Origin: Adineta vaga
Lineage: Eukaryota > Rotifera
Assembly (NCBI GenBank): GCA_021613535.1
Contig: CP075495.1
Coordinates: forward strand, 16,058,001 to 16,122,000
Length of the DNA: 64,000 bases
Direction of reading: 5' to 3'
This document shows positions 46,236-58,500 of this stretch, in pieces. The translations under genes were made by a program, and so were the position numbers. Below the pieces are notes generated by a model. The model was not told the DNA's origin. It did no database searches and saw only the letters and a list, made by a program, of their open reading frames with translations. The stretch's first letter is position 1. Every line of letters begins with the position of its first letter.

Positions 46236-49200
46236 TGATGGCGACGATCCTTGTGGAGTTCAAAAGTCATCATCATCGACAACAACATCAACATCATCAC
46301 TTACAACACCAGCAACAACAACGGAAACATACAATCCAATCTTCGTCAAAATCTTATGCAATAATACTCCACAAGAAGCACTAATCGATACAGGATCGGC
46401 CATCACAATAATTCACAAACGTCTATTAAACAAGATCCCATACAAACAATTTATACCACGAACAAAAAATCATTTATCAGCAAGTTGCTCAGCAGTGAAC
46501 GTCATCGGCGAAGTATCATTATTCATCAACATTAATGGAATTACAACACAAGTTACAGCTGATGTAGCAACAGATCTCGTCACAAATTTAATACTTAGTA
46601 GCGATTGATTCAAACAAACAATGTTTATATTCTTACACCAGAAAAGCGTATTATGATCAAAACCAAGGCAGAGAAGTATCAACTCCTTTATTAAACCACC
46701 ACTTTTGAATTTTTCAGCAACTCTGGTTATCTGCATTACACTATTTCCATTTTCAGAACATGTTGTCGAAGCACAACTACAACAAAGAAATCTATCCGAT
46801 GCATTATTTGAACCAAATCCTCGACTACAACATAAAGCATTATTTACAGCATGTACACTTCTTAATGTCAAAGATGGAAAAGTTAATATTAGTATCATCA
46901 ATGCAACGAATCGACAACAAACGCTTTCTGAAGGAACGAAGATTGGTGTGGTCACACAAGTATCAACTGCAGTTAGTCTTATTATACCATCAAATTATTC
47001 TCAAGAACGCATTCCGCAAGGAAAAGAAGCGAACGAAATGCAAGATCCACAATCAGGAAACCTACGAACATCAACAGTAGAAGACAGTGAACATCGGTGT
47101 CGAAGTTGTTCGCAACGATTTGTCACAAAAAATGATTTATTTCACCATCTTAGGGAACAATGTTATCCAGATGAAATACGAGAACAAATTAAAAAACTAA
47201 CCGAACACATCGCTAATGATAAACAACGAAATCAAACTACAACTATCCTTTGGAAATATGGCAAATTATTTGACATTAGACAACCGTCAAAAATCGACAT
47301 AACTTTGAAAAATGCAATTGATACTGGAACTCATCGACCAATACATACACCACCATACCGAAAATCGAATAAAGATCAAGAAGTTCTCGGTGAAGAAACA
47401 CAAAAACTATTGCAAAATGATATTAGTGAACATTCAACATCTCCATGGTCTTCCCCTGTAGTATTAGTAAAGAAGAAAGATGGAACAACAAGATTTTGTG
47501 TTGATTACCGTCGACTCAATCAAATTACAACAAAAGATGCGTTTCCATTGCCAAGAATTGATGATATTTATGATCAATTAACAAAAGCAACATATTTCAG
47601 CAAATTTGATTTCAAGGCAGGTTATTTACAAGTACCATTAGACAAATCAGATCGACCGAAAACAGCATTTTCTAGTCAGGATGGTCATTTTCAGTTTAAA
47701 GTATTACCACAAGGATTAACCAATGGACCACCAACATTTCAACGAATTGTAAATCAAATATTAGGTCCAAATCGGTGGAAACATATGCTAGCATACATCG
47801 ATGACATCATTATATATTCACGAACATTTCCTGAACATGCACAACACATTGAAGAAGTATGCTCATTATTGAACGACGTAAACTTCAAATTAAACATTGT
47901 CAAATGTGAGATAGCAAAACCAGAAATATTATTCCTTGGGCACATTATCAAAGCAGGTACAATTAAACCAGATCCCGAAAATATTCGTGGTTTAGCAGAC
48001 GCTCGAGAACCAACATCTGCAGAAGAAGCATTTAGATTCGTCAAAGCTGCAGAATATTATCGAAAGTTCATCTCGAAATTCTCCATCATCGCTGCACCAC
48101 TTCATAAGTATTCACCAACAACATTAAAACAGCAACAGAAAGGAAACAAGAAATTAAAATTTGAATTATCAGAAGAAGGAAGAACAGCATGCCATTAACT
48201 CAAGCACATATTAACAACTGATCTTATTCTCAATTTACCTGATGATAATATGCCATTTAAATTACAAACTGATGCATGTGTCGATGGAATAGGTGCGGTT
48301 CTATTACAAATTACTCCAGAGGGTGATCGACCATTAGCATACATGTTCAAGAAATTAACTAAAACACAACTTAACTGGCCCACAATTGAACAAGAATGTT
48401 ATGCAATTGTTCAAGCTGTCGAGAAATGGGACAAATATTTACGTGGACATGAATTTATACTGGAAACAGACCATGCACCATTAGTTAATTTTTCAAACAA
48501 GGAACAGTTGAACAAAGACGTGAACGTTGGAGATTACGATTAGCTGAATATCGTTCAAGGTGAAGCATATACAAGGAAAGAAAACAACATGGCAGATTAT
48601 CTATCTCGATCACCGGTGGAAGAGGCACAAGAAGATAATGATGATAAAATTAGTTATGAAACAAAATCAACACAAACTGAAACATCATCACCTTTGATAA
48701 TAACAGCTATTACACGAGCTCATCCCAGACGGGAAAGAAGCGAAAGATCCATCGAACGATGATCCGAATAAGATCGTTCCGTTCGATATGGATAACTTAA
48801 TGAAACAACAAGAAGAAGATGACATGGTTAAGAGAATTAAAATGAATCTGAAGAAACACAAACAATATATATTCAAGATGGAATATTATTCCGAAAACAA
48901 AATCCACCACTTCCATCAACAGTACCATTCGTTCCGCAAGGGAGGATGCGTGCTGATATTTTAAAAATTTATCATGATACACCTGGTAACGGTGCTCATT
49001 TCGGTCGTGATAAAACGACAAGAAAAATACAAGAACGTTAGTATTGGCCAACAATGTTAGCAGATATTAAAAATCATATAAATTCATGTTTACCATGTGC
49101 ACAGAACAATCATCGTCGTCAAAAACCACCAGGCAAATTACAACCAATACCACCACCCGATGGAATATGGAAGTTACTAAGCATGGACTTTCATAGTCCA

Positions 49201-50011
49201 ATAAATCCAACATCACGACGAGACAATCGATACATCAATCATTAACAGACGTCCTATCAAAATTCGTTATAGCAAAAGCAGTGCGTGATTGTTCAGCAAA
49301 AACAACAGTTGATTTCCTTACCAACGATGTTATCTTGAAATATGGAACATCAACATGCATTTTAACTGATAATGGTACTCACTTCACAGCAGAAACAACG
49401 AACAATTTACTCAAGAAACTTGGTGTCACTCATTTATATACAACAGCTTATCATCCACAAACAAATGGACAAATTGAACGTTTTAATGCAACAATGGATG
49501 GGAAAATAGCATCATTATGCAATGATCAACGTACAGATTGGGATGAAATATTACAATTTGTTACATTTAATTACAATATATCTGTACATGCAACAACAAA
49601 ACATACACCATTTGAAATGATGCACGGTCGACAAGCTAGTCTTCCATTCGATCAACAACGAACACTTATTTCACTTACGAACGACACTGAACACGGAGAA
49701 AAACTTCGAAATTACCTTGAAAAACTAACAGATGATGCACGAAAAACATTCAAAAATCTCAGCAACAATATAAGACTCGATATGATCAACATCGACAAGA
49801 ATTATCAATCCAAATTAATGATTTAGTCCTGATTAAAACCAGAAATTTTCGAAACAAATTCGATGTTAGGTACGAAGGTCCATTTCGAATTATCGAACAA
49901 TTAGGAAGAAAAACATTCATTGTACAACATGCGAAGAAAACAACATTAACAAAACAAGTTACGATGGATGTCATCGTTCCACTAGTGGAGCGGTGGAATC
50001 TATGTGATTAA
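46231..50011 (+). pseudogene. Degenerate gypsy-like pol (right arm)
   Basis: Protease DTGSA, C2HC-type finger, RT with YIDD, RNase H and integrase are all recognisable. The three shared lesions are present (stop at 48196-48198, TAG near 49039, frameshift near 49230). Private lesions: SSD followed by TGA near 46606 where the left arm has Trp, a nearby frameshift, one-base loss near 48525, a 28-bp deletion near 48720 between GAGCTCA repeats, and loss of frame near 49750. RT itself (46705-48198) is open. Confidence 0.92.
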
Positions 50012-50572
50012 ACACATCCCAATAGGGAAAGGTGTGAATCGACTATAATAAGAATTAATCGAATGAAAATGGTCAATTGTACTTATTTGATTAAAATATT
50101 TGAATTTGATTTAGCAGTTCATATCGGGGAGATAGGTTTCCCCTTCTCACTGATAAGATGAGGCTATCAAAGACATATATACATCATAATCATATATGTA
50201 TAAGCGACATCTATTTTTTTCTCTTCATATGAACATTTAATCGATATATCATTGCGATCACGCGCGGACGACATGATACGACGGATGATTCAGATGGACG
50301 AAGTCGATTACCTTACAGGAACACGACACGGTCGAACTCACCCACATCACAGAACAGGAAAGAAAAAGATGTAAACAAGATCATATAGTCATGCCACTTA
50401 CATCTATACGCGTACACGAAGACGCGAACATATATATGTACGAATACATATATAATCGACAGGAAGGAAAGAAAAAGAAAAGAAAAACAGGAATAAAAAA
50501 ACCAGGCCAACGAAAATAGAATAAAGAAAAACCTAACCTTTAACCGAATCTTAGTGCATTTTAGAAACGAAG
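50012..50572. other. Spacer between pol and ORF3 (right arm)
   Basis: Mirror of 10863-11422. It has small indels relative to the left arm that close the short basic frame seen there, which argues that frame is not a gene. Confidence 0.5.
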
Positions 50573-51879
50573 ATGTCTAGACATACATGCAATAACGACA
50601 ACAACTGGAATGAAACTCGAAAACCAACATCGAAAACGCTAGCAAACAGAAGGAAAAATGCTAGAAGGATGGAAAAAAATGAACGATTACGAGAACAATA
50701 TCCTCAATATCGTCCAGCAACAAACGTCAACATCATCCACATCATTGAACAACTGATAGGTCGAGCAAAAGAAACACACCGATATACAATCGACACTGAA
50801 TCACAATCAAGTCATTCTGGTAATATAGGTCCATTGGTCCAAATCGAAATGGTGCATTCATGTAATTATTCAACAGTGTTATTGCTCGAAACTTTCCATT
50901 TTCCAGATGCAAATTCATCTATGATGGACAAAATAAAGCAATTATGGTCAATCATCTTCAACTCCGGCAACACGATCATCATCTGGGGTACAATCAGCAA
51001 TGAATTTAAAGATTTTCATCGATTCGAACGGATGAAGATAGGTAAGATCATACGAAAAAATTTACAAGCTTTATTTCAGGATCATCAAGATGAAGAAATC
51101 ACGCATCTCGAAAGGGAAAGTCGTGAAATGAAAACCAGAGTATCGTATGATATACCTGGTTATGCTGATTATAATGATGATGATGACGAAAATGCAAAGA
51201 AAATCAAATATTCATTAAAACAGCCGTTGAAATGACATTAAAACGATTTATCGACAAATCATTAACACGAAATTCATGGGGTTGTGGTTTGATTGGGAAT
51301 TAGGTACATGGCGATGGAAAACATTTCAAACAAAATATTATGATATGCAATTAGAAAAACAAACTCGATTAGATTTGATAAATTATGCTTCATATGATTG
51401 TACCTCGGTTACCGAAATCTATTCGATTATATATCCCGACGGCACAGCAAATTACTAATCAACAACAAACAACAACATTCATAGATCGAAATTCAACACC
51501 AAAACCACATCGACAAACCATTATTATCAGGATGGCATTTCAGATGTAAGTGATGATGAAATTGAATTATTTGCATCACAAACACAACATTATTAATGAT
51601 CAAGAACTTGAACTAAATGTTAATCCTGAACCAAATGATGAACAACAAAAAAGAATTAAAACCATTAATAATTATATCGATGATATGGTTAATATTAGTG
51701 AAGATGAATTAATCGAAATTCTCAAACCAAAATTCGATCCAAAACCACAACAACAAACAACCACCATAAGATTAATCAAACAAGAAAAACAAAAGAAAAA
51801 GAACGAAAAGCTCAAATGGAAACGAAAATATCAACCGAATTTCCAAAATTACATTATTCGTCCAATATACAATCGGTAA
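50573..51879 (+). pseudogene. ORF3 DEDDy exonuclease, frameshifted (right arm)
   Basis: Starts like the left copy (MSRHTCNND) and keeps motif I (YTIDTE) and the motif II region. It loses frame near 51220 by a one-base change in an A run, again near 51290 and near 51455, and has a deletion near 51640. Motif III region appears as SYDCTSV in the second fragment. A nonfunctional copy of the gene at 9546-10862. Confidence 0.88.
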
Positions 51880-53112
51880 GATTATATGAAGATCAGAGCT
51901 CAAATGGTGGAAGATAAGATATACACCAGCCACTTCCAAAACATCGATAGAAGAAGGGGTCAGGTGAAAATTGGATTTAGAACAAGTGAAGAAAAAGAAG
52001 AAGCAAAATTAAAAATGAAAATAAATTATTTCTCACGAGAACAATTCTACGCTAGATGGTAAAAAAAAACAAAAACAAACAAACAAATATGTACGGAAAA
52101 ACAAATGGAAAAATTGAATGGAATAGACAACAACAGCGCCAACTACAAATTCTACTAAGTAAAATTTTTCATTAGTAAATACATTTTCTACTTGAAGTGA
52201 CTCATCACATTTACAAGAATATTCACAATCAACAACATCTTACTACAACAATCAGCTCATCAATGTTTAACCTTCATCATCGATAGATATGGTTCACAAT
52301 ATCATCACATCTATTTATCAATCAATCGTACAAATTAACATTAGTACAAATTTAAATGGAAATTAAATATTTTTCATTGACATGAACTAACACATTACAA
52401 ATCAACGATGAATCAAGAATTAATATCATATAAATGATAAACAGAATTAATTCCATATAATATTCCATCGAATTCAACATATTTAACAAATGAAAAGATT
52501 TACACAACCAAATGATTTAACCAATATTCCATGGAAAATCTTGATTACTCAGCTATAATGAAATAAATGGAAGAGTAAATTCGTTTCAATTAAATCATTT
52601 TTTTCCTCATCATCGAAATGTTAATGATAGCTCATCAACAACAATTATTCTTTTGGAGAAGAACTCGGTCTTGATTATAATTCAAATCGTTCAATAGTAT
52701 GGAAATCAAATAAACCATCAGATGGATTTTCAAATTGTACAACAAATGGTTAATCCACGATTATCTTCATTATTTAATATTAAATCATTTCAAACAAATG
52801 TTAAACAGAGAAACAACTGATGGAAATCCAAATAAATAGTTATTAGAATTATTTGAATATTTAACAAAAATTACGTGAAGAAAATTCATTTCTTTATGGT
52901 TTATAAGAAAATATTATTCCGAAGAATTGAGTTTATTTTGGTTTATAAGAGAATGTTCTGATTCCTGTAGTAATCTTATTTTCATTAATTTCAATAATGA
53001 AGATGAAGAGTTATCAAATTATCATTATGTAAACTAATAACTTTTTCATGTTTTTGTCATGGTTCTTTTCCTCACACTGTACCATATTTTGGTGTGCGGA
53101 CAAACCACTTCA
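51880..53112. other. 3' region of the LTR element (right arm)
   Basis: Mirror of 8324-9545, non-coding. It ends one base before the polypurine tract would start. Confidence 0.6.
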
Positions 53113-53135
53113 NNNNNNNNNNNNNNNNNNNNNNN
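53113..53135. other. Assembly gap (23 N)
   Basis: A run of 23 unknown bases. The left side is the retrotransposon 3' region; the right side has no similarity to the P450 flank seen beyond the left arm. The true distance and linkage across it are unknown. Confidence 1.
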
Positions 53136-53985
53136 ATAGCATGCTAAAACGGAGATATTTTATATCTGCCTTGGGAAATACCCAAGGGGAGAAATCTCAT
53201 TGCGGGGGGCATTTCGAATGCCCGAGAATACTTGGAAATGGCTGGGAACGCCAGAGCATGCGCGGGAATGCAAGAGAACGTGTGCGAATGCGCCAGAATA
53301 CCGTGTGTTGGTTTAAAATTCTGCCATTTTTCCTAACATCCATCGAATAATGAAATAGCCAGCTGAGAAGCAATTCCAGGTTTTAATTTTCAATACGCCA
53401 GTTAGAAATAGTTAATGGGTATATACCAACAATCCGGAATGGATAGGAATGCGAGAGAATGTGTGGGAATGCCTGAGAAGGTACGGAAATGCACTGGAAT
53501 GCCAGAATGAGATTTTTCCCTCTTGCTAATACCACAAACCCATTTCAACTTGAAATAGATAGGATGTTTCTCACCAAATATTTGCAGTGGCCATAGTCAA
53601 AACTCAGACTGTACAAATCTGAAAATAACAGCTGTTTCAGAACGAATGGATCTCTGAGTATTTTGATTATTTCTCCTTTATCATTCGTGTGACCAAAGAG
53701 CTTTTTTCATCAAAAGATAGCGCTTGAAATTCTCTACAAAATCGTGAATGATTGAACCATCACATGTTATTAAATATATGCGAAAAAAGATGAAATTAGA
53801 GGCATATAAAAAGGTGTAAAAACAATGGGCTAAACAATTGCATCTCATTTTTCTGCCGTTTGCTTCCTCTTATTAAACATATAGAATATGCCAAAGGATA
53901 GGGTGTGAAAAGCTCTACAGTTCACGAAAAACATTATTTTCAAAAGTTGCAAGAGAAAGATCAGTTTATTTTATTTTGAAAACAA
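53136..53985 (+). repeat. Diverged third copy of arm sequence, part 1
   Basis: Matches 26459-26950 in the same orientation, with many substitutions, from ATAGCATxCTAAAACGGAGATAT through ACAAACCCATTTCAACTTGAA and TTGCAAGAGAAAGA. It is interrupted by a MITE at about 53185-53524. Part 2 of the match is at 62034-62530. Confidence 0.85.
53185..53524. mobile_element. MITE rich in GGAATGC words
   Basis: About 340 bp absent from the matching left-arm site near 26500. Ends read CAAGGGGAGAAATCTCATT and, inverted, CAAGAGGGAAAAATCTCATT. Flanks GGAAATAC and GCTAATAC look like a mutated 8-bp duplication, which would fit hAT. The interior is built of GGAATGCxxGAGAA-type repeats in both halves. Confidence 0.7.
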
Positions 53986-54208
53986 AAACTGCCCTATGAA
54001 ATAAGGGTGAGGGTGTGTAGTTTCTAGAACTTTTCGCAGAGCATCTTGTAGTATAATTTTTTTTATAATTGGGCGAAATAAGTGGCGAAACAGTAGACCA
54101 GAAAGAGCGACTGTTTATTATGCCGAATCAGTTACTCTTCTCACTTTTTGTATGCCTCTAATTTCACATTTTTTCGAACATGTTTAATAATGTTTTAGGA
54201 TTCAATCC
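53755..54208. repeat. Foldback at the border of the third copy
   Basis: Bases 53755-53822 recur inverted at about 54142-54208 (TGCCTCTAATTTCA, TTTTTTCG, TTTAATAA blocks). Weaker pairing continues inward. The left arm of the palindrome has only one half of this structure. Confidence 0.6.
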
Positions 54209-54612
54209 AAGGGGGGAAAAGCAGACTTCTGTACTTCTTTGGACTTCTGCATACTTTCATGATATGAATACTGATGATGTGGTATCCATTTGTAATATTT
54301 AAAACGATAAAGCATTTTGAAAAAACAAATAACGCAAAATCACACAAATCAGAACAGTACGCAAATGAATAAAAAAGATTACAAGTCTGTAGAAATAAAT
54401 TGGTTACACTTGCTTTGAAAGATAATATAATCGTTCTTCGTACTTAGCATATAGCTATATAAAACGTAAATAATAAAATAGATGTGAAAGGAAGAACGAC
54501 ATATTATGCGAACTGAAAGTAAAGGCAAGTGCACGTTCCAGACAAAATCTTGTGCGACAAATAGTAAATACAACATAAAAAGGTGCTAATTGAGAAACAA
54601 AGGTTGATTAAT

Positions 54613-55740
54613 TCAACCACGATGTCTTTTCGTCTTTTGAAATGATGATTGAGATGATGGTTGACTGCGTTTACGAATGTTTGTTTGAGATATTGTTGTT
54701 TGAGTATCTAAAGTAAGTGAATCCCTAACCGACAACGAATCAGTTGAAAGATCAGCAGGCACTTGTGGTTCAGCCTTCTGTTCTTGTGATGATACTACCG
54801 AAGCCGATACGACGGAGTTTGACGACGTTAAACCATCTGCTGCTTGTTGAAGTTTCAATTTCTTTCCTTCTCCATATTTTTCCTTCAACTAGTTCATATA
54901 AGTACACCCTTTCGTACGAAGATGTTTTTGATAATTGGACAATTGAAAATTTTCATCTTTCTTCGTCAAAATGATCAGTCGACCACAGTTACATTTTATA
55001 CTAGCTTCGATAACATCGTTTGCACCACGTTTCACATACAGCATGAAATCTTTGCCATCTTTCAAATCGAAAGTTTCAAGATTAAATTCATTTTTATGAT
55101 TTGAACACCAATGTTTCAATAAATTTAATAAATACTTCCGGTGTTCAGAAATTGATATTGATGATGGAACATAAGATGATGGTGTTGATGTTGTTTCTTG
55201 TGGTATCGGCGTTGTAGCTGATTGTTACGAAGCTGAAGCTGCTGTTGGTTGTTGTGATGCTGATGTTACTAATGTCTGTTCTGGTCCTTGTGGCATCGTT
55301 GGTTGCTGAGTTGATATCGTTGTTGTTATAGGCGATGTCAAAATGGACGACGGTGATGTCAGAATATTCACTGAAGAAAATGTTGGTAATTCTGTTCTTA
55401 TATTTCTCGATTGTTTTAATTTGTGGTCGGTTTCTTTTGATAATAATTCGTTTAAACATTTAAAACCGGTTCTTATACCTGGTTTAATGAAACATGAACC
55501 GTCAGACAATATAAAGCACATTTTACGTTTCAGATCATTGACATCAGCGTCATCGATATTCAGATTTAAAACCTCACAAGGATCACTAGATAGAAGAAAA
55601 CATGGAACCGAATTAATTTGTTGAATTTTTAAAAGTAATGCTTGATAAACACCTAAACGTTGCTCAACGAAGCGATAAAAATCGTCATCAACTAATGTTA
55701 ATATATTTCTTGGTAAAGTTTTCGTATCATGAGATACCTT
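54613..55740 (-). pseudogene. Transposon gene A, function unknown
   Basis: One continuous minus-strand frame from about 55740 (TLPRNILTLVDDDFYRFVEQ...) through CFILSDGSCFIKPG, a Ser/Thr/Gln-rich low-complexity region, and a C-terminal module with KHWCSNHKNEF and CNCGRLIIL...HLRTKGC, which may bind zinc (Cys/His pattern). It ends with a basic tail, KTKRHRG. In-frame stops occur at about 55226 (TAA) and 54889-54891 (TAG). The repeat-like position beside a transposase gene suggests a DNA-binding accessory protein. I do not recognise the family. With two stops the copy is probably dead. Confidence 0.55.
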
Positions 55741-55764
55741 TGGAAAAGTGTTAAGAAGTAAATC

Positions 55765-55905
55765 GATCTACAGTTGATATCATTTGTTCACACATATATG
55801 ACGTCATATGTACTACTGAATTTGTCCGTTCTGCCATGACGTCATATGTTCACTATACAATATCATATGACATCACATGATCACACATGACATCATATGG
55901 AATCT
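55765..55905. promoter_or_regulatory. Central divergent promoter with repeated ATGACGTCATATG motifs
   Basis: Between the divergent genes lie two copies of ATGACGTCATATG and variants CATATGACATCACATG and CATGACATCATATG, interspersed with GTTCACA/GATCACA. TGACGTCA is a CRE/ATF-type palindrome. About 20 bases on, TATATATC may be a core promoter of gene B. Function is inferred from position and repetition. Confidence 0.55.
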
Positions 55906-56087
55906 TCTCATATGTTCTTTTCGTTCTGTTCAAACCTATATATATCTTTCATTTCTGCGTTAATAAACGTTGTTCTATATATGATAAGATTTTCTACTAA
56001 ATAACATCCGAAGAAACAATACCTATCTCACAAAAGACATGACTATGAATCCTTTAATGATGTTAATCTATTTTCAAAAGAACGGCT

Positions 56088-58500
56088 TTTGAACAGCAAA
56101 TAGAATATGAACTAAACGAAGATCGAGATCAACTACCAAACGACGATCAAGACCAGAAGTTTCTTGACTTGATAAAAAAGAACTTTTTGTTAAGATCTTT
56201 ATTAACATGGTACAAAGAAAATGAAAAAGGAACAAAGACAGAATCAACATTTTCGGAAAAGTTCATTGATACCATCCTATACAATTTAACAAAATCACCA
56301 AATCACTATCGTTATTCAGAATCGATTCGATAGTTTGCTTTAGCATTGTATATAATGGGTGGGAAAATGACTTATCAATTTGTCAGGATGAATCTACCTT
56401 GTGCTTTGCCTAGTGTTCAAATATTAACAAAATTAATATTAGATAGTGATCGTAAAATAAATGAAGGTGAATTTCGTTTTAATGCTCTAGAAAGTTATTT
56501 TAAACGAATAAATGTTAAATATGCATTCGGGTCTGAAGATTCTACTGGTGTTTTAAGAAAAATAAATTATGATCAACAAACAAACTCTTTTATTGGGTTT
56601 GCCACACCACTTTTTGGTAGTCTACCAATTTCTAAATACTACCGGACAGAATCATTCGATCAGTTAAAATCATGGTTTGAGTCATCAGATAGATCATGAT
56701 TGCTGAATATACATATGATTCAACCATTACCTTCATTAAACCATTCATCTGCTCCACCTGCTTTCTTGTTATCCGGCTATGGTATTGTGAATACTTATAC
56801 ATCAATAGACATATTGCGACGATGGTTATTCATCTTTAACAATTGTTTGGAGAAGAATGTTCGTATTATTGGTTTTTCAACAGGTAAAATTATGTTGTTT
56901 TCATTTGAATTTACTATTGTCAACGTACGGCGTCTTAATTGCCTGTTTATTTAAGATGGAGATGCGAAATATGTACACGCTATGCGCTTAGCAAGTGGTT
57001 TTTTTTGCATCATTACCTCATTTCAATATGGAAGATCATCAAGAATCTTTCAATGTAAAAATCGTTACTCGGTGGTCCTGACTCTTTTTAAGAAGCAAGC
57101 AATTGCTTCTATTTTGTCAAGATCCGGTTCATTTGGTTACAAAATGGAGAAACCGACTATTGTCAAGCACGGCTCAGCTTCGTTTTGGTCGTCAATGCAT
57201 ATCAATGGAACATCTAATTGATATGATCGAAAATAATGATTATTCTAAACTAGATCATGGATTAACACGAACTGATCTCAATCCGAAGGACAAGCAAAAT
57301 TATAAATCGTGTGCGACAATTGCTTCAGATGATATACTTTCTTTATTATTGAATGAAACTGAAACATATGGAACATTTGTTTATTTAGTAATGTTGAAAA
57401 TGATAATACAAACTTATGTTGAGAAATCAACTAGCATTAACGAACGTAGATATCTTTCTTTTATACAAAAACATTCCTTCTTATTTTCTTTCTTTGTAGG
57501 TTTAAAATCAGCTTGGTGTCTTGTGTTTTTGTGTAGGATGTGGTGGACTTGGATCCAGCATAAACAGTTTACAGCAACAGCATCATCATCGACAAAAAGA
57601 AACAGCAAAGAAAAGTTTTTTATTACTAAAACAGTTTATTTGTCTGTTGAAATTAACGCCCACACTTTGCTGTATATAATTTTACTAGTCAAGGAAAAAC
57701 ATTTACCAAAAGAAGCTTTGAATATTTATCTATTCAATTCTCAGTCATGTGAATCAATGTTTCGCAACGCTAGGTCATTAAGTGGTACATTCTCAACGAT
57801 AATTAATTTTACAGTTGCTGATTTTCTGCATCGATCACAGAAGCTTTCGATATTATTAGGAATTAAATGTGATCAATTAACCGGTCAAAATCATAGTAAT
57901 TCTTTATTGTTTCCCATTCATCACAAACACAAACACGATGCTCATCGAGTATCTTTGCAAAAACTAGATGATATTGATCCAATGGATGTGGAAAATATAA
58001 TTTCGGATGCGTTTGAACAGGCTCTTCAATTAACTGAACGGTTAGGAATATCGGAAACGCTGAAGAAATATAATCTTTTTGACATGAACCTGTTAAGCAA
58101 ATATGTATTTCGACAATTTAGTACAAGCTCAAAAATGTTTGATTACTCTACGCAGATAACACACGATGAAGGTAATAATGATGAATTCGATCTTGAAGAT
58201 GAAGAAGATACTGAAGATAATAATAATGAGCTTATCAATGCTGAACAGGATGATGATGATATTTTTGATGATCAAGATAATGCCGATAACAATCTAACTA
58301 GAGTTAAAGACAACTTCACTGGCATGAAGATTTGTGAAAGAATAGAATCCCACCAACAAAATGCATATTTTAAAATAAAAATAAATGGCATTCAAAAGTT
58401 TCTATACAAACAATCAGCCTCTTGGCTTTTGACTGAGAAAAATAGCCACTTATCAAACGACCGACTCTCTCGTGTTATTCAAAGTAGTTACAAAAATTAA
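56088..58500 (+). pseudogene. Transposon gene B, P-element/THAP9-like transposase (tentative)
   Basis: Exons about 56088-56883, 56956-57445 and 57500-58500, with introns of 72 and 54 bp that restore frame. Motifs: SGYGIVNTYTS, STDGDAKYVHAMRL (split by intron 1), FCQDPVHLVTKWRNRLL, DHGLTRTDLNPKDKQNYKSC, and SCESMFRNARSLSG. The D...QD..H...KDKQN...E order resembles the P-element/THAP9 DDE domain, with possible catalytic D in DGD, D in QDPVH and E in SCESMF. The C-terminus is acidic. In-frame TAG near 56332 and TGA at 56697-56699 indicate decay unless further introns exist. No N-terminal THAP finger was seen. Confidence 0.6.

Larger units (their letters stand above)
31156..53112. repeat. Right arm of giant palindrome
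   Basis: Reverse complement of 8324-30333, 21957 bp against 22010. It contains the same elements in mirror order. It ends at an N gap exactly where the polypurine tract and outer LTR should follow. Compared with the left arm it holds extra small deletions, mainly in the LTR element. Confidence 0.97.
42630..53112 (+). mobile_element. Ty3/gypsy-like LTR retrotransposon (right arm), cut by gap
   Basis: The same insertion as in the left arm, now on the plus strand: flank GTGAC (42625-42629, complement of GTCAC), LTR, primer site, gag with nested element, pol, broken ORF3, 3' region. It ends at the N gap without its 3' LTR. Besides the lesions shared with the left arm it has private ones in protease, RNase H, integrase, the nested element and ORF3, so it is the more decayed copy. 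Confidence 0.93.
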
